A DNA stretch of 64,000 bases from positions 2,542,001 to 2,606,000 of the forward strand of contig OX291552.1 in NCBI GenBank assembly GCA_946406115.1, written 5' to 3'. Source of the DNA: Apoda limacodes (Eukaryota; Arthropoda; Insecta; Lepidoptera; Limacodidae). The position numbers and the translations under genes are program-made. The notes below the pieces were generated by a model. The model was not told the DNA's origin. It did no database searches and saw only the letters and a program-made list of their open reading frames with translations. This document shows, in pieces, positions 1 through 10,885 of this stretch. Positions within the stretch are counted from its first letter, which is position 1, and every line of letters starts with the position of its first letter.

Positions 1-369
1 GTTCATAGGTAGAATTGATATAAACCAACTTTTAACATTTAATTACTTTAATTAAATATTTATAACTGTTTTTGACTGTCATAATTTTATACTACAAACT
101 TAGTACCTACATATCTTTATTGCCTGTAACTACTAATATTATTATAAGCACACATCCCCTGCGGATATCTGAAAGTAAACAGACCCGCGGTAAACATTAC
201 ATATCTAGGCGTCGAATATACTCGTAAGGTAAACAAATAACGTAAGTATAAAACACTAGGCAAATGGCGAGCGGAGCCAAAGTATTATAATAGTTTATAA
301 TATTGTGACTGCCGTAAGTGTATTTGTATCCAACATGCAAGGGGCTTAAACCAGCTTGTTTTAGAAATA
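1..369. other. AT-rich DNA, nothing recognised
   Basis: No open frame of note and no recognisable repeat. Only short A/T runs are seen. Confidence 0.5.
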
Positions 370-432
370 TAAGCCGAAGACCTGTGCCCAGCAGTGGCAG
401 TTGAGCGGCTTACATGGTTATGATGATGATAT
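370..432 (+). mobile_element. Retroelement 3' fragment with GAT-repeat tail
   Basis: Contains CCTGTGCCCAGCAGTGG followed by a GCGGCTTACATGG-like stretch and a short ATGATGATGAT tail. I recognise this as the 3' end of a common lepidopteran LINE or LINE-mobilised SINE ending in a trinucleotide tail. Only about 60 bp remains and no coding part is visible. Confidence 0.5.
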
Positions 433-2440
433 GGAGTCGTTAAGTTGTTCTAATATTTATCTACTATTTGTAATTGAGTTAATTGCCAATATTTTGGGAA
501 GCCCGGGTGTATGTCTACTGCTTTCAGTTTTATTTGTTTATTGATATCAAATAGGAAAGACTGTGACGGACGGTCAACCGAAGCGTTAATCTTAAAAGTT
601 ATTCTTCAAAGGAACGGATCCCAAAAAGTTTGAAAAACAAACTTTCTTTCACTATAAAATATACAAATAATAATTTCAGAGGTGACCTTACCGAGGGTAA
701 ATGTTAGGTGACCTTTCACCTTAAATGTACTCCAATTCTGAAGGGGAAGCTGAGCATACAATACTTCAGGAAGCGACCATTGTCACCATCAGTGACAAAG
801 AATGACACACAAAGTCAGGTGACTAGCTATCTGATATTTAGAGAAGAAAGCACGTCGCCCACCTTGAGCGACCAAAATGTGCTGACACATGCGCAAACAA
901 ACAATTGTTTCTTTTCCTAAAACCGTTGCGAGATCTGACTACAATGGCGTCGGGTAATTGTGACGGATTGTGCTAACGCGACGTTCTTGTTATTTTACAA
1001 GTTAACTAATCAGTTACGAGGAAACTGAGGGCCTAAGGCTGGTTACACACTAGCGGAAAACACGCTCGGTGAAACCTGAACAGTTGGGATATCTCTCTAT
1101 TTAATCGTACAAGTTAAAAGTTTATAAAATTATGATTTAAATTAGGCTTAGTATACTGGTTGCGGATAAAGGCCAATGGTACTAATTTTGCATATTTTTG
1201 AACTGACGATTAAAGATTTATAAATAAATCTATCAGTATAAAGAGCCTTGGTAGTATTTGTCTTTGTACTTAGGGTATAACTCTATGATTACTTAAATCT
1301 AGCCCTATTTAAACATTTGAGTTAATTTTTCTCACTGACTCTCAAAGCACAGAATAATTCTTACAGTAAACAGAAGAGTAAAATCTTGCGATAAAATAAC
1401 CATTTCTTTAAATAAAGGAATGGTTTTATTACGTTAAACGGTTAAACGTTGTCAGTGATCAAGTAGCATCAAAAAATATGTACCTATTTACACACAGATT
1501 TAATTAACACCTGGGCCGACAACTAATTTGATAATGATTTCCCTGCATGCTTTTTGTTAGGATAGATATACTATTGATGTTTATATTTCTTGATTTGCGT
1601 ACGATTTTCTGATTAAAATTGGTTTCAAGAGTGAATATATGTAATAATAACAGGTTAAACAGATTTTTATACTAATCCAGGATCCACGATGTACGGATAT
1701 GCCAATGGCAATTATTCCAGTCCAAAAAATAGATATATCGGTGATATAGAGAGAAAAATTCTATAGACTAAATTCGGATACGTCCTAATTAACTTTTTAT
1801 TCAACATGATTGTTTGTGTGGAATATCACGAATGTCGAAATATGAAATCACTCAGTTCTACTTCGTGCTTAGTGTGTACATAACCTAACATTGCTTTACA
1901 TTTGAAGAGAACTAATTGTGTAATTCAAGTTTTTCTGATGTTATTTTTGTTATTACTTTAACATAAATAACTATTCGCTTAACACGTACTATTTCCGTAA
2001 CTATACATTAACTAAGTTACGTATAAGTACTACTACTAAACAACTAAATATATTTGGAATTGTCAGAAATTAAAAGTTTTTTTACCGGATGTTCTGGGAG
2101 ATAACACCATGGCGGCCTGGGTTATCTAGCTCAGTGTCAAATATAGGAGCGTTAGACCACACGGCGGGCGCTCCAGTTACCACTTCTCAGATCTTTAGCT
2201 AATACCTACGAATATGCCCAAGTCGCAATTTGAGCTTACCACGGAGTTAGATGCGTAAACAACTTTGCAAATTTGTACATGTACAATGAATTTCCTTGAT
2301 CAAGTGATTCACAGATGGAAACAATTGGTCATACGAAATTCACATTTGGCAGGAAGGTTAAGAAAGTTCAAAATCCGACACCTTTATGATCATTACCTAG
2401 GTCTAAAATTGAAAAGTGTGAGCGTTTAGGTTAGGGTGGA
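433..2440. other. AT-rich DNA with one possible MITE edge
   Basis: Mostly featureless. The motif TAAGGCTGGTTACACACTAG at about 1034-1053 resembles the terminal motif of lepidopteran MITEs, but no matching second end was found nearby. The 70-residue open frame at 708-920 has no recognisable composition and is treated as chance. Confidence 0.4.
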
Positions 2441-2574
2441 CGTTTGTTTGTGTACCTATATGTATATATACGTATACCAATACCAATTTCTTAAGAAACT
2501 ACTGAACCGATTTAGATGCGTTTAGTTGTATTACATAGGTAACACCCACCAGGGGGCGATGCACTATATGTGTT

Positions 2575-2955
2575 TATTTAAAAAGCTCGTGGGCTTATTT
2601 CGATGTGGTTTATTGTTTTCAACCCTCGACGAAGGGTGTTATAAGTTGTAAGGTTGACGTGTTTATCTGTCTGTAGCATCGTAGCACTCTAACGGATGAA
2701 CCGATTTTAATTAAGTTTCTTTGTTTAAAAGGTTACTAGATGTAGAGAGTGATGCCCCAGGTGTTGAAAGCGTTCATAGGCTGCTTACCATCAGGCGGAC
2801 CGCAAGCTTGTTTGCCACCTTAGTGGTATAAAAAAAAAAGATCGAGAGTGTTTTTAGCTGTGATTCAAGAGAATCTGTTCAGCCGTTTAAAGATCATCAG
2901 CTCTTTTCTAGTTGATAAAGGGATATGAGCAACTTTCACAGGTACGATAGGTTCG
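2575..2955 (+). mobile_element. Unclassified interspersed repeat, split by a LINE tail
   Basis: Reads ACCCTCGACGAAGGGTG, then a GACGTGTTTATCTGTCTGT stretch and GATGAACCGATTTTAATTAAG. It resumes after a LINE tail with TTTTTAGCTGTGATTCAAGA. A minus-strand relative at 9200-9375 shows the same order without interruption, which proves the split. The family is widespread in Lepidoptera as far as I recall, but I cannot classify it as a SINE or a Helitron. Confidence 0.5.
2750..2839 (+). mobile_element. LINE B 3' tail, about 90 bp, poly(A)-ended
   Basis: Matches the last ~90 bp of the LINE at 34780-35632: GATGCCCC, GCGTTCATAGGCTGC, ACCATCAGGCGGACCGCAAG, CTTGTTTGCCACCTTAGTGG, then A-run. Extreme 5' truncation plus poly(A) is what target-primed reverse transcription leaves. 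AGATGTAGAGAGTG before it and AGATCGAGAGTG after it look like a diverged target-site duplication. It interrupts the repeat at 2575-2955. Confidence 0.75.
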
Positions 2956-4477
2956 AAATTCGGTATTCTGTTACTTTAATGATAATTCAAGAACATGAAA
3001 CCTTAAATGGAACTGATAAGGAAAGATAAAGAGAGATAAATTGGTGAGGGATCATAAGCCGCTTCCACTAGTTTACTTAACTTTTTTTTGGGTCAAGGGT
3101 TTTAAATTTTAAATTATTTCACTTGTACATGTATAACTATTATTTCAGAGCCAGTTTTAAGTCATATTTTATGGTTAAAGGTTACATCTTGATACATTTA
3201 AAATTAATTTTTCCCCTCGCATGTTGTTGTAAAGCACGTTTGTTAAACTATGTAGTAGTAAAGTATTACGTTATTAGAAGTATGGGTGCTAAGTTAGTCC
3301 AGTAGTTAGGTGCAAGTTAGGCACTGCGGTTTGGGTTGGACTATCCGGCATCCTGTTTAGACGCGTGCGTCATGCAGTCTAGCGCTGACCGATAACGTGG
3401 TACAGGCGCGCACTCAAACGTCTAGTCTGCTTTAACTATAATTCTAAATATTTTTTCCCATGTTTAATCGTTTTTTGAAGAAAAAAATACTTTGGATTTG
3501 TGCACCTTCTCCACTTTTCAAATCCAATCATTTCCAGCTAGTTTTTGGCCAATAAGGAGTTTAAAGACTTCAATAATCTAAAGCAATGTTCAAGACATGG
3601 TTCAATATGTGATGTGAAGTACGCCATAGTTAGTCTTTTGCACAAAATCGTTGTTTCCCTCTGTCAAGTGTTCAGTATCCTATCTAGGAACATGTATTAT
3701 ATTTTTTTAAATCACGACACAATCTCCAAAATTTATCGGCTTATCAAAGTTTAAGTAACCAATTATAATATTCGTAATATTAATTATTTATTTATTTATA
3801 CTTCACTACTGCAGATGTGCACTCTGCACTTCGGTTTCGACTTTTATCATACTTGTATAAATCTTTACCTACCTCAAAAAGTCCACATCTTTTAGGGTCA
3901 CTTTATTAGTTTTGATAAGTATGGATTAAATAACAAAATAGCAAACTGTACAGATCGTAGTACAAGTAATATGTAGTCAACTGTACCGTTCTCTAAACAA
4001 CTGAGCGTCTATAAACCTACCTATTTATTACACATATGGTACGTCTATGTACTCACTCACAAACCTAGTATATCAATATAGTTTTCGTACAAACTAATTA
4101 AATTGAGGAAACTTATTTATTTTTAGGTAGGTTTATATATATAGGAAATATATATAATATACGTAAATATAAATATACGTAATGTATACGAAAGGTTATA
4201 TTGTATTTCAGACAAAAGATTTATAGAATTAACTTGACAAACTACGTTCTGTGGAGAGTTTTAAGCTATATATAATAGGTAGCTTTGATGCATTAAACTA
4301 AATCAATCCAAATTTAGTTATCGATTGAGAGCAAATAACGTTTTGTTATTAAGTAAAACCTGTAATTAGCATCTGGGGGTTTAAAAATAAAAAAGGGTCA
4401 ATTTTTTTTAATTTTGGATATTTCACACAGCGATATCTGGTCTTCAACTAAACAAAGCTTGTAGGATAATAGACAAA
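2956..4477. other. AT-rich DNA, nothing recognised
   Basis: A small GC-richer pocket sits at 3345-3425. Open frames at 3123-3305 and 3545-3754 are AT-driven and show no family resemblance. The rest is low complexity. Confidence 0.4.
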
Positions 4478-4485
4478 GGGTACAA

Positions 4486-4519
<34 letters not shown>

Positions 4520-4732
4520 GAATGACGTGTCACGTTGTTTGTCTACGATGGACTCCTAAACTACTGAACCGATTTTGATCAAATTTCGTAACTATCTGTT
4601 ATTTGATCCAACTTATAAGATACGATAGTTTTTATCTCGATCTGTTAAGTGCGAGTCGGACTCGGACACTTTAGGTAAAAACCAACGTTCGCAGAGGGAC
4701 GGCAGCGGAACAACGTTCGCCGGGACCGCTAG
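4478..4732 (+). mobile_element. Helitron-like 3' part with internal (TA)n
   Basis: Starts near a TACATACATATATA microsatellite (about 4490-4520) followed by CTACTGAACCGATTTTGATC, typical of the 5' segment of lepidopteran Helitrons and their relatives. It ends GCCGGGACCGCTAG followed by T, which fits the Helitron 3' rule (CTRR end, insertion before T). The 5' end is not defined. A similar end, GCGGCGACCGCTAG, recurs at about 38570. Confidence 0.45.
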
Positions 4733-4738
4733 TATTGT

Positions 4739-4957
4739 ATATATGTTGCAGGCAAATCGTAAAGTATGGAATAGAAATTATCATATAACTGAACAGATTA
4801 TTATATGAAGTTTGGCTGGAATGCTCCGCTTGCTTCGCTCGCTCCGCATCTACGTTTACAAAAGAGAAACTGAACCCAACCTACCATACATGACTTATAC
4901 AGTGCGATTTCTGTTCCTTTCGTTTCCACACTTTACGATTTGCCTGCGGCATATATG
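4739..4957. mobile_element. MITE-like element with ~33-bp terminal inverted repeats
   Basis: Left end reads ATATATGTTGCAGGCAAATC then GTAAAGTATGGAA. The reverse complement of the right end (4924-4957) reads ATATATGCCGCAGGCAAATC then GTAAAGTGTGGAA. About 220 bp, no coding capacity. It lies directly beyond the CTAG end of the preceding Helitron-like piece. The target duplication cannot be resolved because the flanks are TATA-rich. Confidence 0.55.
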
Positions 4958-5466
4958 TATAGTTCGATTCTTGCACAGAACTTAACTCTCGGCCCTCAGT
5001 TCAGCAGCCATGTCATTACCCACTGAGCCGCCTATCGTCAAATTGACATTGCTTGGTGCCTGTTTATAATGTTTCTTAACTAATTAAATGGCGATTTTAA
5101 ATTCGATATCATGTTACTGAATACAAAAATCTTATCAACGGGCAGTCGGGCACGCGCATACAAGTTAAGGGTTTACTGTTCATGAAACTCATATTAGGAT
5201 TAGCTCTGTTAGGATACCGTTTTTCTTGTTAACGAGTGAAATCTCCTTATGGTCCACTTATACATAACTTAAGCCACTTTAAAATACCTCTCTACTTTGA
5301 ACGGTTTATTTAAAAACAAGGATTATTATGTTATATATTTAAACTGTTCTTGTACGTATACATATATATGAGATTTGGATAAAATTTAGCCTTCAAAGAG
5401 GGTTTAGCTTTTTAAGTTTACCTATATAGTTCTATTTTTTGTAAAAATGCGATTTAAAAAAAAAGT
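4958..5466. other. AT-rich DNA, nothing recognised
   Basis: No repeat or coding signal recognised. Confidence 0.4.
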
Positions 5467-5520
5467 ACCCACCGAGCATAGCTCGGTCACCCCCTCGCAT
5501 AGCTCGGTCACCCCCTCGCA
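5467..5520 (+). repeat. Tandem duplication of 21-bp unit
   Basis: The unit GCATAGCTCGGTCACCCCCTC is present about twice, preceded by a partial copy. Each unit holds a short inverted repeat (CGAGCATAGCTCG in the first). Confidence 0.7.
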
Positions 5521-5904
5521 AGAGCTTACTGTAGTCATTGCGAAAGTTTTAGGATTTTAGAACCTATTAAACACTTAATTTAAAGATGAGATGAAGAGCG
5601 TAGACGATGCAAGATAATATTTTGTTAACAGAGGTTTTTCGTTTTAGATCACGAGATATTAAAAAAATCATTCAATCTAAGCTATTGTGTAAAAAGTGAG
5701 ATCAAAGTTTTTATATTTTTTAGATAAATAATTCGTTTTGTGCTCAGTATAAGATACCTACCATAAGTATAGTATTAGTAGGTAGGTACTAGCGCCTTAT
5801 CTAGGTTCAACGCCTGGCCAAATGATAAAAAAAATTATAGTAGAGAAGCTTCCTTTATGTGAGACACTGATATAGAACATTCAGGCATTCTATATAAAAT
5901 ACTA
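5521..5904. other. AT-rich DNA, nothing recognised
   Basis: No repeat or coding signal recognised. Confidence 0.4.
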
Positions 5905-6000
5905 GCCTACGCCCGCGGGTTCGGTTCGGAGTGTAGCTACTAAATAAATATCATTCTAATTTGTTCAGTGGTTTTCACGAAAAGGTTAAACGGACAACAA
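5905..6000 (-). mobile_element. Helitron-like 3' fragment
   Basis: On the plus strand ACTAGCCTACGCCCGCGGGT is followed by a GTGGTTTTCACGAAAAGG-type segment and GACAACAAAAATC. Read on the minus strand this ends in CTAG before T, like the other Helitron ends in the window. Confidence 0.4.
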
Positions 6001-6117
6001 AAATCGTTTCGTAACACTATTATTAATAATTTTAGTTTTCATGAAAGTTGGTATAAAAATACTCTATAAAATGTACATATGTACAAATAGAGTTAATAAG
6101 CGGCGCGGGATATCCAG

Positions 6118-6235
6118 GGATATACAGAGCAATCGCGAGGTAAGGTGGGTGGCGGGGCAGGGACATACCGCACCCGACTACCTTATATTGTAACATAATA
6201 AGACTAGTTGGGTACTGTCTAGTCGGTCATACATT
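6118..6235 (+). repeat. Unclassified GC-rich repeat, copy 1
   Basis: Shares CAGAGCAA, CGAGGT, GGCGGG and GCACCCGACTA in the same order with 44774-44880. Both copies contain GTAAGG-like strings and so mimic splice donors. Their recurrence at two unrelated sites argues for a dispersed repeat rather than host exons. Confidence 0.5.
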
Positions 6236-6463
6236 TTGTCGCGGCGCCGTGGTTATCTCGTCGTTGGCGGATTTATTGAAGGTGCTGACGAACTGTATGA
6301 ATGACATAAACTATTTTTTCTACAAAAACATAAACCGATTTTAAATCCACTAAAAAGTGCGGTGTGTACGATTTGGCATAAAGTAATTATTATTTTCATT
6401 TGTTTTGTTATCTGTCATCCGTTCGTTTTGCATTGGTGTCAAAAATATCGAAATCTTAGGCTA

Positions 6464-6690
6464 TGTTCCAAATCCCGCCGAGTAATTATCGCACGGTAAA
6501 GTTAAAAAATCAACCCGTTCTGGAACGAGTGTTTGACAGTTAATTTTTACACTGACAGGAGTGAATTTCAACCTTTTTCTATGGCAGTGTAAAGAATTCA
6601 ACTTGACAGTTGGAAAATTACCCTACCCGGTGCGTCCCAAAACCACTTTTTTAACTTCCTCGTTGCGATTTGGAACGCACCCTTAGTATC
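6464..6690. mobile_element. MITE-like element with imperfect terminal inverted repeats
   Basis: Left end CTTAGGCTATGTTCCAAATC followed by CCGCCGAG. Right end, reverse-complemented, CTAAGGGTGCGTTCCAAATC followed by GCAACGAGG. About 225 bp, non-coding. The shared GTTCCAAATC plus CGAG cores make chance unlikely. The transposase source is unknown. Confidence 0.55.
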
Positions 6691-8299
6691 ATCTGTAACA
6701 GTCAGGCGTTCGTTCACGCTGGTGTTTTTGTTGTTTTTGTCATAAACCTTTAGACCCATGTCTATGGGTGGGGTTTTGGTGTAAATCTGTCAAAATGCCT
6801 ATACATATTCGTTATAGGTAGTGTGTGAGTTTTATTGTAGTGTGTGTACGTCAACCGTTCGTTTTGCAACCAAAAATCTTGTTAGTAACGTTTTAAAGCT
6901 ATACAAACGATAGGTGTCGGTGGCAAAACTCAAGTTTATGAAAAGTTTGTAAAATATCAAACTTTGAAACATTTTATCCCAAAACAAATACACTCTGAGT
7001 GAAATTTTTCTAATTAAGTACAGGAAAAATAAACGTAAATTCCTAATTATTATAGCAATGCAGTAATTTACGCCATTATGGAAAAACACAAGTAATATTA
7101 AATAATAAGTAATAAATATAACAATACAATATTTGATGCAAATCATTTATAAATAGTTTGTTTACACTAGTACCCGCCCTTGAACTTGCTCAGTTCATAT
7201 CTAGGCAGTTAGCTCAGTATCTAGGTATTCACCACGTATTCCAGTTATCGACTAATGCTTTTGTGTATGAACTTTTCCTGATGCACTGTAATGACGTTTT
7301 GAACACAGGGTAGCACTGTGTGCTGGCGTGCAGTGTTACGTGGATTGTCTATGACTAAACGGTTTGCTCTGTGATTGGTGGGCATTCGTGATTTCATATA
7401 CATGTTGACCAATAGAAAAATAGAAAATATTAAAAACTATAGGTACAAATAATTATGTGATAAAAAGTGAACCAAACTATTTAATTCAAAAGGTATATTT
7501 TATAAGTATAACTGTAGTTATTGGTACAGTGTTATTTAAGAAACTATTTATAATCTAACGAAATAAGCTTTTAGTTAAAAAAAATGTAAGAAGTAAATAA
7601 AGTAAAATAGTATCTAGTGGGTATATAAATGCGACAGTTTTCTTGTTCGTTATTGTTTTACATCATAGCAAATCATCCAAGTAACTGAGTGATTTTAAGA
7701 CAAAGTCACGTCGTAACGGAGCAGCGGGATGACTGGATATTTGTCACGTTAAGTTGGCAGAACAAAAAATAAAATATAACGCAGTCCTTGTAGGAATACT
7801 AGGGTGTTGTCAAAATATCGAATTTACAATCGAAGCCTCGGGATGACTATATAATTATTTTTTTTGTATTTGAGTACCTACATTTTTTCAGTATGGGAAA
7901 AATGTTTGAATACTAAAGTTTTACTCATAATATGACGAAAAGAACCAGAAAAAATGTTCAGAAAGCAGGACTTTTAATAAAAAAACCCCCCTACAACACT
8001 TGTATACATAGGTATATATTTGTACATATATTCCGATGAAAAGTCAATATTTTGTCCTGTGTCCGAACAACAAAAAAAATGGATGGGTACGCTCATGAGA
8101 AGAATCGACTTTAATTGCAAATAAAACCACGTGTACAGCTACGTCTCCTACTCGCAGTAAGTAGGTTCCCCCCAGCCATCAAGCAGATCGTATTACTGTC
8201 CGCAGTTCGCAAAACTAACTCCACTGTAGTATCAATATTATTGGATTGAGAAAAAATTACAGAAATAGACATCGTTACACACGACTGTATCTGAAAAAA
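6691..8299. other. AT-rich DNA, no supported gene
   Basis: A 104-residue minus-strand open frame (6832-7146) is rich in Ile, Leu, Phe and Tyr from AT-rich codons, with no recognisable domain; I treat it as chance. No repeats recognised. Confidence 0.45.
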
Positions 8300-8346
8300 A
8301 AAAGGGTTTAGTAGCAAGTACCGCTCAAGCAAGTACCACTCTAGCA
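8300..8346 (+). repeat. Tandem 15-bp repeat, 3 copies
   Basis: AGCAAGTACCACTCT is repeated about three times with small changes. Confidence 0.75.
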
Positions 8347-9199
8347 AGTACCACTCTAGCAACTTCTTTTGAGAATATTTTTTTTATATTTGAGAATTTA
8401 TACGTGAAGATTATTATTTCGTCTTTTTCTTTTAAAATCAAACCTCTTTCGTTCTTAAAAACAAACTACTGCACCGATTTGCACCCAGCCTCAGAATGTC
8501 GAGTTGCCAACTAGAATGTGCGTCATATAATATTTCACGTATTAAAATGCGGACCGATTATTCTGCCGTATATTGTTTTGTTACATGACCAGACTAAGAG
8601 ACCGATAGAAGCTCGTCTAAATAATTAAAATGATACAACTTGTCAACACTTTCTCACATAACTCTGGTTTTCTTGTACCAATCCTTACAAAATTAAAATT
8701 GGACTAATCTGTGAGTTATTCCTTCCCTATACTTAAAAATTTTCCAAATCGGTTTCATAAATGACGGAGTTCTGAGGTAACATTAAAAAAGAAACAGTTT
8801 TTTAGCGATAAAAAACAATCCGCCGAACCGACTTTATTTAAACTCTCTTTTGATCTAAGTCATGACGTGGCGTATCGATTGATATGGTAACAAAAAAAAT
8901 AGGTCCATTGGTTCTTGAGATATTAAGAAGCAAAAAAGCTTACCTACATACATAAATACATACATACACACAAAGACACACACACACACACAGAGACATT
9001 ACTCTAAAAATGATGGCAAACGATTCTCCAAACGTAAAAAAAAACGCAAATTTATCGATTTCGATTTTCGTACCAATCATAATAACTTCCCTCAAGAGAA
9101 GGTAAAAATAGTTAAACTACTTACAACTAAAGATTGGATTAAAAGGAAAGGAATATCTTAAAGAGAAAAAAATAGATAGATACCTATTTTAGTATAAAT
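8347..9199. other. Repeat-like DNA with CA-rich tract
   Basis: Phrases such as GCACCGATTTGCACC (8473) and ATAGGTCCATTGG (8900) resemble parts of dispersed elements. A TACATACATA/ACACACAC low-complexity tract lies at about 8942-8995. No boundaries could be set. Confidence 0.35.
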
Positions 9200-9380
9200 G
9201 AAAATCGTCGGTAACTTAAAAGTTCAAGATCTTTAAGCAGGCTTACAGATTTTCTTGAATCATAGCTAAGAAAAAACACTTTGATAAAGTCACCTTTTAC
9301 ACAAAAATCTAAATCAAAATCGGTTCATCCGTGCCACAGACACATACACAGATAGACATGTCAAACCTACCCGTTTAGCC
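9200..9380 (-). mobile_element. Unclassified interspersed repeat, uninterrupted copy
   Basis: The minus-strand reading matches the repeat at 2575-2955 across the point where that copy is split: GATGAACCGATTTTGATTTA, AAAAGGTGACTTTATC, TTAGCTATGATTCAAGAAAA. It serves as the empty-site reference for that insertion. Confidence 0.5.
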
Positions 9381-9821
9381 CCCTCTGTTTAGTCATAAGC
9401 TATTTTTAGAATGCTATGTGTTGTTTTTAGTAAATCTATAAGTTATTGATAGCATTTCTGCTAAAACTTGCACTGTCTACAAAGAGGTTGAAGATGGCTA
9501 AGTAGAAGATAAAACCTGCCTATATGTTTATTTGTATATAATCGAGAGCATGATATACTAAAATAAGAATTTGGTACAGGATGCACAAAAAAATTTAAGT
9601 TTGTTTTGTAGGTTTTTAGTCAGTGTTGCTGAACATCAAATATATCTAAAAATACACTAAAATTGCTGAGCCACACTTAGTGAAATATTGCACATTTGAC
9701 GAGGATATCGTTTACGAAAAATACTGATGATTTTTTTTTAAGTGAAAACGTCTTTAGCGGCGTTTAGGAAATTCTTTAGTTACGCAGATTTGGTTTGGAA
9801 GTGATATTTGTACAATTTTTG

Positions 9822-10098
9822 AAGTGAAAACTTCTTTAGCGGCGCTATGCACTTTTTTGTGATGAATAAAAAATGTTAAACTCGCGTCAGGATCACGCGA
9901 CCTGATCGAAAATTCGTAAGACGGAACTCGCGTCAGGACACGTGACCTTAATTTACATTAGGTTCGTTTTTATTATTAGTATATGGCGATTATGAGTAAT
10001 ACAGGGAGGTGGGATATGGAATTTTAATTCTATGACAGCAAATAGCTAGTATGTTTTCACTTCTGCCAGCACTCCCGGAGTGCAATCCGTTTTTTTTG
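9822..10098 (+). mobile_element. Short AAGTGAAAAC-element, copy 1
   Basis: Begins AAGTGAAAACTTCTTTAGCG. It passes through ACTCGCGTCAGG, AATTCGTAAGACGGAA, ATTATGAGTA and TACAGGGAGGT, reaches GTTTTCACTT (inverse of the first ten bases), then GCACTCCCGGAGTGC (a near-perfect palindrome) and a T-run. Same order as 12857-13222. A partial head (9740-9765) is repeated just upstream. Non-coding; family unknown to me. Confidence 0.6.
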
Positions 10099-10164
10099 AA
10101 CATTGATTATTTGCTAAAATTAAGATCAAGAAATAGCGTTGGTAACTTAAGGCGTTATGAAAAA

Positions 10165-10885
10165 AAAAGCCGGTCAAAAGCTAGTCGGATTAACGCACCG
10201 AGGGTTCCGTAAAAGGTAAACTGTATTGAAGGACAAACTTTACTTTGCAGTTGGACAACTGTTGTCCCATTACATCGACATAGGTCACGGTCAGTTTACC
10301 AACTGCAACAACCTGGGACACCCCAAAGTTTTTGAATTATTTGTGAATGCCAAAATATGCGACAAAAAATGTCTGTATTTCTTCATTGCGTTGAGTTAGA
10401 ATCTTGATTTGTTTTACAGTTTCCAGGGACTGAAGACCTAAACCTGACTCAAAATCTCTGTGCAAATCTTGTAAACATAACCTAACTTTACTTAATGTTA
10501 ACTTTTTCTGGTAATTTAATCATAATTCATTAAAATACTTACATGATTACCTTTATTGTCACATTCTGTAACTGGTTTTCAAATCTCGACACTGATTAAA
10601 CCTAAAATCTACAAAATTTCAAATTTACAATGAGAAATATTATACGTATTTATGTATACGTTGCATAGACTAACAAAGCGAAAGACGCGTGTCAAGGTCA
10701 TTTTTGTTTACACGAATTGCAAACAGATTCTGAGTCCGGTATAAGTATTTGGTATAAATTTCAATTTGATACCTTTACGCATTCCTGAGAAAAAGGGTCT
10801 TGACAGACAGACAGACAGACGGACAACAAAGTGATCCTATAAAGGTTCCTTTTTCCTGTTGAGGTGCGGAACCCTAAAAACTCAA
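10165..10885 (-). mobile_element. GGGTTCCGTACC-type interspersed repeat
   Basis: The low-coordinate end has AAAAAGCCGGTCAAAAGC then GCACCGAGGGTTCCGTAAAA. The high-coordinate end has TCTTGACAGACAGACAGACA, CAACAAAGTGATCCTATAAA and GGTGCGGAACCCTAAAAA. The ends are short inverted repeats of each other (GGGTTCCGTA / TGCGGAACCC). The interior holds the TTGCGACA/AAATATGCGAC and TACAATGA-type segments seen in the copies at 23288 and 54945. Non-coding, very common in Lepidoptera as far as I recall. Confidence 0.65.

Noticed and set aside
6832..7146. 104-residue minus-strand open frame that looks membrane-like
   Set aside because: Ile/Leu/Phe/Tyr richness is what AT-rich DNA gives by chance; no splice sites, motif or repeat support.
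8942..8995. Repeated short units considered as a CRISPR-like or satellite array
   Set aside because: The units are simple TACATA/CACACA microsatellite with no spacer structure, and the genome is eukaryotic.
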